Source: Tigriopus japonicus (lineage: Eukaryota; Arthropoda; Copepoda; Harpacticoida; Harpacticidae). From it: DNA of 64,000 nucleotides. Position 1 is the first letter of the stretch, and each line of letters opens with the position of its first letter. Below the pieces are notes generated by a model, which saw only the letters and a list, made by a program, of their open reading frames with translations, ran no database searches and had not been told where the DNA came from. The position numbers were made by a program, and so were the translations under genes. Shown here one piece after another: positions 55,110 to 64,000 of this stretch. The stretch is from assembly GCA_010645155.1 (NCBI GenBank), contig CM021316.1, positions 6,604,288 through 6,668,287 of the forward strand, written 5' to 3'.

Positions 55110-57244
55110 TTATTCGAAAGGGCTCGTTGAACATGGCCGGATAAATTCTTGTCCCCGCTCATGAAGCCAGAAGTTTGATACTGAAAAGAATGGACATGAT
55201 TCTTTTTCTTATTTGAGACATCATGGATGTTAATCAAACAAACATACCCCATTTTGTTCCGGCCAATACTGGGCAAGCTGCATGACGAGTCAATTCGTCA
55301 CCTTCGCCATTTTTATGGAGGTTATACCAGAACACCGCTGATCCTTTTTGAGGCCAGAGGCCAATGCCGAGTTGAGGAAACACTGTGGCCCCCCCTTGGT
55401 CCACATCAGACTCATAAAAGAGCCAAGTTGCTATACGGTTGCCAGTGCCGAGGCTTTTGAAGGCGTGTTCTTCCTCCCTCTACATGAAGATAAATATTCC
55501 AAAATTACGGTCTAATCTTTACTCCTACATTTAGTTCTCGACTGAATCTACTTACCCTGGCAAAATCAAAATGAGGCTCATAATGCCCACCCATACCATA
55601 ATTTGAAACTTGGAGCTCTTCTGAGGTGTCCATATTCAAGCCTGTGATATCTCCAACTCGCCTATAAATGCGTTCAATATCTTTATGCTCTTCGCGTTTG
55701 AGCCAAGCAGTCTTTGAGATGCGATAGTTGGCAGTTTCCAGTTCGCCCGTCTTGTAGTTTTGAACCGTCGCCCTCTTGAACTAAAACGATAAAAAATGAC
55801 TTGAACTTCTGGAGTTGGTTGCCAATTTTGAAAATTGATTGTTATGATTAGGTGCACGGGATCGGAAATAATGTACAATGGGATATTAATTACCACAGCT
55901 GCTCGCCTCAACTAAAAAAAATGTATGACTTAGGGTGCAGAAAATTGTGTCCAGTGCTGATAAGAACAGAACTTACCCTTGGCGTCGAGAGGGTTTTAAT
56001 GGTATTAATTTCTTTATCACTAAGAACTTCGTGATAAATGATGATTTTTGGCTTGAGATGGACTACTTCTTCCTTGTACGGCATGTAAATGAGATAGGGA
56101 TTTTCTCCAGTGGTGTATTGACAAAATAGTTTGGCTTTGTACTCCTCGGTGAGTTCATTTCCTCCTCGACAAAGTTTCTCATAGTTGGTCTTCTCGGGTG
56201 TCTTTTGGGAAAACGAATCGGATTCCTCTGCTATGGTAATACCTTCAGGATCATCAAACTCTCCGAGGCCATCTTCCCCTGGAAATCAAAATCAATGCTG
56301 GTAACTTGTTGACTCATAGAATCTAAGGTTCACAGCTTATACCTACCTCGTTTGAACTTGGCATCATTCTCGTTCTGAAGGGTGCTCTCATAATAGACTT
56401 TATTCCCCCTGGCCCTGACGTGATCCGGTTGAACTTCAAGAAGCTTATTCGTGAGCTTCAAAGCTCGACGAATGTTCCCTTGAACGTAAGCTGAGAAGGC
56501 CAAATACTCGTAAACATCTCCGGCATCAACGGTCTTGCTCTCCTCTTCTTCCAGTCGTTTTAGAGCCTGGTTCATCCAGAGGTTAGAATGGTAATGATCC
56601 CCAACATTATAGGATTGTCGACCTAATTCGAAGCAATCATGAGCACTCAGTTTTGTGCCATAACTCTTCCCGTTGAGTTGACCATGGGCAAGGTCGTCCG
56701 TGTCCAGTTTATAGGTGCTTTGAAGTCTGACTAAGGCCACTGCCGCTCCATTCAGATCTTCATCCGATGGCCATTTGAACACTTCTTTCTGGGTGGTGAT
56801 ATTCTGGAGAAAATCGTCCCCTGGATTGGCGCTAATCATTTCTTTGACCTCTGTCCAATCAGATGTCATCTTCTTAATAAGAAGATACGAATTCAAGGGA
56901 TTGCCCACGTAGGTCTCTTTGTCCTCTTGGGCGTGAATTTGAATCTCTTCATACTCTTTGGCAATTCTGAGAGATATAAACTATCATGGTCCGGAACATT
57001 GATGTATGTGGGGTAAAATCACGACTTACTTTTTGAGTTTGTTGATTTTTTGCTCCTCTTGCTGAATATAATGCTGAAGGCCTTTAACCAACTCAGCCTC
57101 AGTGGTTAAAAGACTTTGAAGATCTGAATTTGAAGTGAATATCCCATCATCTCCAGCCAATCCTTGAAAAGGCAGGGCAAGACAACAAACCAGAACTAAT
57201 GCCCATTGACTGTTGGGCACCCAAATCTGATGCCCAGGCAACAT
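55110..57244 (-). CDS. P4HA: prolyl 4-hydroxylase alpha subunit
   Basis: Six exons (57244-57030, 56966-56347, 56278-55977, 55780-55556, 55479-55248, 55180-55110) join in frame to give 554 residues; human P4HA1 has 534. A signal peptide (QWALVLVCCLALPFQGLAG) leads to the N-terminal dimerisation domain (DLQSLLTTEAELVKGL), a peptide-substrate TPR region (SYNVGDHYHSNLWMNQAL), and the catalytic dioxygenase domain. Iron ligands are His449 and Asp451 (YEPHFDF) and His520 (TRHAACP); Lys530 (AGTKW) should bind 2-oxoglutarate. The spacings 71 and 81 equal those in the human enzyme. It hydroxylates proline in procollagen-type chains in the ER, normally with protein disulfide isomerase. The C-terminus (RPCSTSPFE) has no KDEL, as expected for the alpha subunit. 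The gene converges on gamma-SNAP. Confidence 0.97.
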
Positions 57245-59063
57245 GGTTTAGGCTCGTTAACAAAGCAATTGAGTAAACTGTAAATGAAAACAGAATCTTC
57301 ATATTCATTCCCATTCAAACAAAGATTTGTCTATTTACTCACTTCAGGTTCACGGATGTCTTGGCCAAGTGACCGTGTCATGCGTCCAGCCGACAATGAA
57401 CAGATTCAGATTGGTTCCCGTTGGTAGGACAGAATAGCTGAACGCTCTTCCCAGGTTATCCTCGTGACCAGTTCGACAACTTTACCAGGTGAAAGTTGAT
57501 TCCACTTGAGGTTTCTCCACTAGCCCAACGATTTTCTTGTTCTTGGGTTCACTGCGTGTAGAACGTATTTCTTGATCTCCTTGCGTCTTACTTGCCCTAT
57601 CTTCAACTGAGCACTCTATGTAGAGGAGTGCTTTGCAGTGTTTCTATATGAGAGGAGGGACTGCCCAAGTCCGGTTCTATAATTGACCGTCTGAGGGCGC
57701 ACACGTCGCTAGAAAAGGGATCGCCATATCATCATTTTCATCATTGCCTTCACATTCAGACAAAACGCCAAGGAGGAGTATGTTCGTATGCAGACTGGAC
57801 TGTACCGAAATGCACTGGTACCGAGGAAAAAACCTGGAATTAGTTACCTTGAAAGCTTGAACGAATCATCGCACTTCATAAACAGAGTTCAGACCGCAGC
57901 GAAAATAACTATACATCTATCCAACATTTTCTCCCTCTGGCGATTAGCGCACGCCAACTTAAGCCCTGACCTTCCAATCATTATAGCGTGATGTTGCATT
58001 GGCATATCAAAAATGCATCACTCTGTTTTCAAGCCTGGGGATGTGCAAGTTTTTAGTAAAACTAACAAGAAGCCATGCTTGGATGTGAAAGCGATCGAGG
58101 CCAATGATAACCCGTTTGAACGATTATCTCCATGTAAAACGATCAAAATTACATGGCCATCGTGTAACTACGCCCATTTAGCCGCAAAACGTTTCTTTTG
58201 TTGATAGAACTTTTTTTTACAAATATGACCAAGAAATCGGTTTTACTTTTTGGTTTAACATTTGGTACGTTGATTGATGAAGGGTATATTTGAAGTAGAG
58301 TTGCGGTCGACATTACTCTTCGACGAAATTGTTTTGGATTTTCAACCACAAACCAAATGCTACAACGTGTACAACATGTAAGCATCGTGATGTTTCATCT
58401 GAAGTTAGTCGGTGTTGTCTGCTGTAATTAGAAACAGGCGTGGAGTTTATTGGATGTCTCAAAGTGAGTTGTAGTTGACATCTTTTAGTTCTCAAATTCC
58501 CTTAGAACAAGTTATTTTGAGTAAATCAAGAGGTAATCATCTTAAATTTCATTTGACACACCATCGGCAGTGTCAAGATGGCAGGAATCAATTGCTATTG
58601 TGCTAATCGAAAATAAAATAAAACTGTGTCCTTCACATGTGCCTCAAAAAGCTGGAGAGAGGATGACATTGGTCCCATTGCTTATTTACAAGGGGTATCC
58701 AAACTGTCGGTAGAATGAGCTTGTAACTCATTGACCCGTATCAAAACCTACATTTTTTTCTCTAGTTTTACCACAAGTATTGTCCAAGTATTGTTATTTG
58801 TAGTTGAGCAGACTCTTGACTTAACAAGTAATTTGATTTTGAGGCGTTTTTCGATCGTGACGTTCTTTTTTCATGCTTGCAGGGGTTGGAACAGGGTTGC
58901 CCTAGAATTAAAATTGTATAGCATATGTTCATAAGAGAAAGATCTTCATTTTGATTTCTGAAACATAAATCCCAAAATCGCACCCGTTCTCGAGATACAA
59001 GCCCAGTCTTTTGGAGGAAGTTTGGAGATCTTTCGTAAGTGTAAATAACAAAAGGCCACGTGT
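57245..59063. other. leader/promoter of the hydroxylase gene, then no recognised gene
   Basis: 57245-57700 should contain the hydroxylase 5' leader and promoter. Frames at 57788-57991 and 58013-58204 have no family motif. Confidence 0.4.
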
Positions 59064-59256
59064 TAACGCACCTAATTCAAAAAACGAGCGTGTAGCCAAA
59101 TCAAGTCAGATTAACGAGCCTCAAATACAGTGCGACAGCTGCTGTGTTTCAAATGCAGGAGCTGGGGTGAGCGAGTATATACTTGACGATCGTTAATCTG
59201 ACTTGATTTTGCTATACTCTTGTTTCTTAAATTAGGTGCCCGAACATGCGGCGTTA
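59064..59256. repeat. inverted-repeat element (MITE-like)
   Basis: The arms TAACGCACCTAATTC...AAATCAAGTCAGATTAACGA (left) and its inverse near 59187-59256 pair over about 60 bp. The right terminus has about 12 extra bases. The ends read TTA/TAA, but a target duplication cannot be fixed. Confidence 0.6.
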
Positions 59257-59896
59257 TAAGGGCGTTGGGAAATCAAGTAATTTCATTCAAAATTATCATT
59301 ACTTTCAATAAAGGCATCATATATAAATCAATCACCTATCATCAAACACCTTGTCTTAGTACAAAATGATTCGTGATGGTTCAAGTGAGATTACGTGCAT
59401 CTATGCTTTGAGAAATTAATGAACTGCACAATTTTACCCCTAAGAAAGCATCTCTACATTCATCATAACAGTATTATATTTCATTCATGGGATACGAAGT
59501 GTTTCAGAAACCAAGTTGGAGACTAGAAATATGGAGGCTTTGGTTTTTGATAAAAACCACTACAAACCAGAAAGGATCAGAAAAAGACAACTTGAATGTG
59601 GGACACCTTTAAACTAAAATGTGGATGCAGACTTCAATATGGCAACATTTGTTATCAACAACCTAGTAATGGGATCGAAGCAATACCTGCACAACGCAAA
59701 GCATATCGGATTATGTTCCCAAACTAATAAGAACACGAAAAATTTTGTAATACAGGATTTTAAGTCACTCCCCAATGAATCTGGGTCGTTATTATAAGAA
59801 ATGATATGATTCTTTGCTCGATTGTTCCAATCTTCCTCGCATCAATCAATTCCTCTACTTCTCTACATTGGAAGAACATGACTTGCGCTTCGCAAT

Positions 59897-60493
59897 GTGT
59901 CCAATCTGAATCATACGATTTTGATCCTTCCTGGATTGGCGGAACCTTTCAAACCAGCCACCAGACAGGCCCAATTCAAAATGCTGCCAATCGAGTTTCG
60001 GAATGAGATCCTTGACTGTCAACCAAAAATCCCACCAAACTACTGTACTACCAACCTTTCAGATGATGATAATAACGACGAAGAAGACGAGGACGACAAT
60101 CACGCGGAAAATCTTCTCTTCAATTCGCACACTTCTGGCGGGTTTCAAAGCAAATTGAACGAGGAAACAGTCCATGTAATAACTAACGTCTCTGTACTTT
60201 TCCTTAAGATTTCGCGAAGGTCTAAGTTATCTGTCACCTTGAACGAGATGAATTGTCAACTAAGGAAGTTAGAAGTTCGCTTATTCCCAACTCTGTTCAT
60301 CAAGAAAAGAGTAGAGTTCAATTGCATTCAGCAGCAGACAGGGTTGTTGCTCTGTGCTCAAATCGGGCGTTTTAAGCATATGTTTGTCCCAAATTTCCCC
60401 TCTTTTGCCATCATTTCAATCCCCAACAGCCAAGCATTCAATGTAAACGAAATTCTCTTCAACATATTCATCACTTTTGTAAATCCGGATTAA
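59897..60493 (+). CDS. 198-codon open frame, unrecognised
   Basis: The longest unexplained open frame in this half of the window. It begins MSNLNHTILILPGL and holds an acidic run (SDDDNNDEEDEDDNHAENLL, about residues 55-74); the C-terminal half is Ile/Phe/Asn-rich. A partly overlapping frame 59806-60006 contains CASQCVQSESYDFDPSW. No domain is recognised, and exon limits cannot be fixed. The length is above chance for AT-rich DNA, but non-coding is quite possible. Confidence 0.25.
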   Translation: MSNLNHTILILPGLAEPFKPATRQAQFKMLPIEFRNEILDCQPKIPPNYCTTNLSDDDNNDEEDEDDNHAENLLFNSHTSGGFQSKLNEETVHVITNVSVLFLKISRRSKLSVTLNEMNCQLRKLEVRLFPTLFIKKRVEFNCIQQQTGLLLCAQIGRFKHMFVPNFPSFAIISIPNSQAFNVNEILFNIFITFVNPD

Positions 60494-63400
60494 TGAGACA
60501 AAGAAGCAAACTCAAACCTGTGCCACCTCTTGTATAACCTAGGGGGATTTTTTTCCAGACGTATTTCGTGCTGACTAGTAATTGACAAGTTTTATGAAGC
60601 AACTTCCAGTTTCGAGCGGAGAAATTTTCGACCTCAAACTCAAAGCCAGTTTTTCGACCCCTCTCTCACTGTGAATGCCCCCTTCAAAAAAGTATTCTCG
60701 AAACTAACACACACGGAATGAATTCGAGAATGAAGTCCTCGACGACATCGTATTTTGTTCCACACATCTGTTTGTAGGTTTGCTTATTTACTTGTTTCGG
60801 GTAAAAATGACCAAAAAAATAAGCCTAAAGAACTCACTAATGACTGAAATTTCGTGAAAGGTAAAGGTCACTTCTAAATGTCGTAAAGCGACTAAAAGTT
60901 CAAAGCACTTTTATCGTCTGACCGGGAAAAACCAGGATTTCAGGTGTTATTTGTACGCTTCAGCTGTATAGTAGACTGAGACCCTGTGCTTAACCAAGAG
61001 GGTACTGAATGATTTCTGTGTAATTCGTGAACATATTGTTCACGTCTTTTGTGAACGTTTGTCCAGACTGTTTCCTGAATGACCAGACGAGGGCTGAATT
61101 TTGTAGATTCAATTTATGTAAACCAATTTTTAGTCAATGAATTATTCTGAAATGAAAATATTTCTAAACGGTAATTTCAAGAATGATGACTTAAAGCTTT
61201 TCTGGTACCCATGGCTCATTAAGCAAATCAAATCAAGAGGCAGAAAAGTTTCGAAAAGAATATGCTTTCTAATAACATACTTTGTCGTTAATGCTCTCAA
61301 AGTTCTTGAAGCAAAAAATTCAAATGCAAATTTTTAAGAATTCCGATGAAAAGTTTAAATTTAATTTGAATTGTTTATACGTATATGTCAGATGAATTGC
61401 TTCACGTCTTCCCTTCAAATGGAGTGATTTGTTAAATAGTTATGCCAGGGATTTAATTTTTAATATACTAGTAGTCCAATGATTAGGTCAAACATTATTC
61501 AGGGGTTCCTGGTTAAGTGTAGAGCTGGCTGAAGATGATTGATTAATCACTTATTTGACGAACTTTCTTACCTTTTTATTTAATTCTTATGATAACTTGG
61601 AGCAAAAACAATCATATGATTCTTAATAGGGAGATTCTAACGGTTCTTCAACGAAGTCAGTACTAAACGACCGTGATGACAACTCAAGTTTGAAATGGTG
61701 TTGCTTTGGTGGGACGACTTGACTTGATCACCATTTAACTTTAAATTTACCAGTATCACATGTGCTACAAGAAAGAGACTTACATTTCTGAAAAGCTAAG
61801 GCGGTAAACTATTCGATGGTGAACGTTTTATTGACCTCCAACCACTGGTTGATGAGCTAGATCAAACCAATGACCCGAGTTTCTAAGAGTGAGGAAAATT
61901 TATCGCATTTTTCTCAACGATGGAAAGGTTGATGAGTTGAGAAAATAATATGAAAGGTCTCTTTGTTCTTGATTGGGTTCAAGTTCGTTTATTTTTTAGC
62001 TCAGGAGGGCCATTGTTGTATCAACGAGTCAAGAAAATGGTCCTTCGACCGGCAGATCGAGTTTGCACGGATGGAGATCAGGGACACCAGTTTGTCTTAT
62101 TTGAAAAGCGTAAACGCAATGAAATGCGTTTGCTTTGTTTGCTCCAAAAGATAACATCAAATTTGAAGTTTAGAGTAGTGCCTAGTGATTAGCTAGTACA
62201 TGGAAGCATGTCAATGATAAGCAAAAATGGAGCAAAGCCACCTATTGATGAAAAGGAATTGATTGACTCCATGGCGCAAAGGTAGTGACACCGTGCTTGT
62301 TATGTGGAAGCACTTTTGACATCTCGTTGGTCTGGGCACATTTTTGCCTATGAACCTCAATAACTTTGACTTTAACGATGCTATTGTCAGAGGTTATAGG
62401 TAAAGTTAATCAGCGGAAGGTATTTAATATTTTGACGTCACATTAACTCTGGTCCTTCAGAAGCGAATAATGAAACAAAAAACGCCAAACCAGGAACACA
62501 TGGTTACTTATAATATGTTCTGAACTCGCCGAATGTATTACATCAGTCAACATTTGCAATGGTGAGAACCAAACACCTAAATTATTCGGATCTTCCTTTA
62601 AAAGTTCAAACTTAGTCTAGCTTTGAACTCAAATTTCAAAGCTTGAAATTGCCGGCAGTGTCTTGTCAGAAAAACATAAGTTTTGTGCAAATGTATGGCT
62701 TGTCACGTTATATGAGTCATTAAGCACCTTCCTCGTCTTGTTTCATCAAAATATGCAATATAATGCGCAGACTGCTTATCTCAGAATTGACTTTGAACAC
62801 TAAAAAAAGCGTCAACAATGGGCAGGAGCAACATTAAAAAGAAAGTGACCACCTTCCTAGTGGTACCGTGATTCTTCCTGTCAATGATTTATAGCTGTCC
62901 TTTGAATCAATTTTCAAATGCCGTCAAGTCCGAGTTTTTTCAGTGTTTATATCAATTCCTGTTTCATCAAAGTGCCACGAGATGTCATCCAAGTCACGAA
63001 AAAAATATGTAAACATTCAGTCTAAGCTATGGTATGATATAGAAATACTAAAAGGCAGAGATTGGCATTCAAATCTATGATTGCCCGACCCAGCACGGAC
63101 TGTCTGTGACGTCATTCATCATGCGGGAAGCTGAAGTTCATGATTAAAGGAACTTTTTCTTCTACGAAACACATCTACACTATTTCGCTCATTTGATAGG
63201 GCAGTTTGGTTATGGAAAATCCTCAAATCTGCTGGAAATGTGTCTAAGGTTTTTACCTGATATGAAAAAAGTGAATTTCAATTAGTGTGGAGTTTACACA
63301 AGGGCCAATTAATGTCACATGATCGGGTGATTGACAACAAAATCTTAATGATGTGGAATCTCGGCTTGCGCAAGTTTTTTTTACGGGAGGTTGCAAGGTA

Positions 63401-64000
63401 GGGTTACCGCTTGGAGAATGGGTGCTTTGCTCTTGTATATGAGCAAACACGAATGTAAGTTTGAGTTGCAACCCTGCTCAGAAGTCACTAAAGTCAGGGA
63501 TGCCTTGCCCTTTTGGTGATCCTTGAAGAAAAAACGGGCTTATGAAGATTGGTAGACAGAGAGGAATATGATTTCACATAGGTAAATTGGCAACCCCGGC
63601 ACCAAGTCAGATCACTACAAAATCAACAAAGAAGAAGTACTCTGGTTTGTTATTGAACTTCGTTAGAATTAGCTGAATGTTCAACTGAATGCTATTGACC
63701 AATCACCAGCGTGAATTATCGGCACCGTCTGTTAGCCTACGAGTGCCAGTCTCTGATATAGGGTCCCTAGTATGATACACAACTGTGAAGGCATCAAGGA
63801 TTAATATACCGTACACGAGGATTTAGACAAAATATATGTCAACATTTTGCTTTAAATTACGCATGTAATGAGCCTTATGGTAGGATTTGATTTCTAATTA
63901 ATCAAAAGAACGTTTCGATTAGATTTTTTGTTCTAAAAATAATTTGGAAAACGCCAAGAAAAGTAAACATAAGTTGAAACGCTCTAATTTCAGTAGGTTA
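60494..64000. other. no recognised gene
   Basis: AT-rich sequence with only short frames. One exon-like stretch follows a strong acceptor (tttattttttag) at about 61999; its frames (e.g. KWSFDRQIEFARMEIRDTSL) end within 150 bases and match no family I know. Confidence 0.4.

Noticed and set aside
1..64000. CRISPR arrays, bacterial operons, riboswitches, rRNA genes
   Set aside because: The window is eukaryotic nuclear DNA; no spaced direct-repeat array or rRNA core sequence was seen.

Overview
The window is eukaryotic nuclear DNA, most likely from an arthropod; a crustacean is a guess. It is AT-rich, its genes are split by GT-AG introns, and it holds polyadenylation signals, nuclear tRNA genes, non-LTR retrotransposons and many short DNA transposons. 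An ionotropic-receptor gene, from a family known only in protostomes, supports the placement. Coordinates of spliced genes were worked out by hand from splice sites, reading phase and remembered family motifs; no search was run.

Layout: 1-7 kb holds a 0.58-kb hAT-like element and a two-part THAP-domain gene. 7.3-11.5 kb is LSM12 (five exons, low-complexity tail). 11.5-20.6 kb is mostly gene-poor, with three inverted-repeat DNA elements (two of them hAT-like with intact 8-bp duplications), a two-exon orphan gene for a small membrane protein, a tRNA-Leu(UAA) and a fragment of another hAT-like family. 20.6-21.6 kb is a dead mariner joined to a dead LINE. 22.5-26.1 kb (minus) is a six-exon, apparently GPI-anchored alpha-carbonic anhydrase. 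26.1-31.9 kb shows no gene I recognise.

31.9-46.2 kb is a transposon nest. A hAT-like element (31903-35028) contains a LINE, which is itself split at its catalytic YADD codons by a second hAT-like element. A segment with a tRNA-Leu(UAA) is present twice in inverted orientation (about 31.8-35.7 and 44.7-45.6 kb), and one copy preserves the empty site of the hAT insertion in the other. A second LINE (37.9-41.6 kb) carries two long-inverted-repeat elements inserted at the same 9-bp target. Small hAT-like, palindromic and SINE-like elements fill the gaps.

46.8-57.3 kb is gene-rich: an ionotropic receptor (plus), NAA60 (minus), gamma-SNAP (plus, no introns) and prolyl 4-hydroxylase alpha (minus, six exons). 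NAA60 and gamma-SNAP are divergent; gamma-SNAP and the hydroxylase converge and their transcripts probably overlap. Several of these act in the secretory or membrane system (gamma-SNAP in vesicle fusion, NAA60 at the Golgi, the hydroxylase in the ER), but nothing suggests co-regulation as a pathway. 57.3-64 kb has no gene I can identify, only one 198-codon open frame and a palindromic element.

I see no clearly new biochemical system. The most unusual content is the density and nesting of non-autonomous DNA transposons with intact target duplications, and a small set of orphan or alternatively spliced gene candidates.
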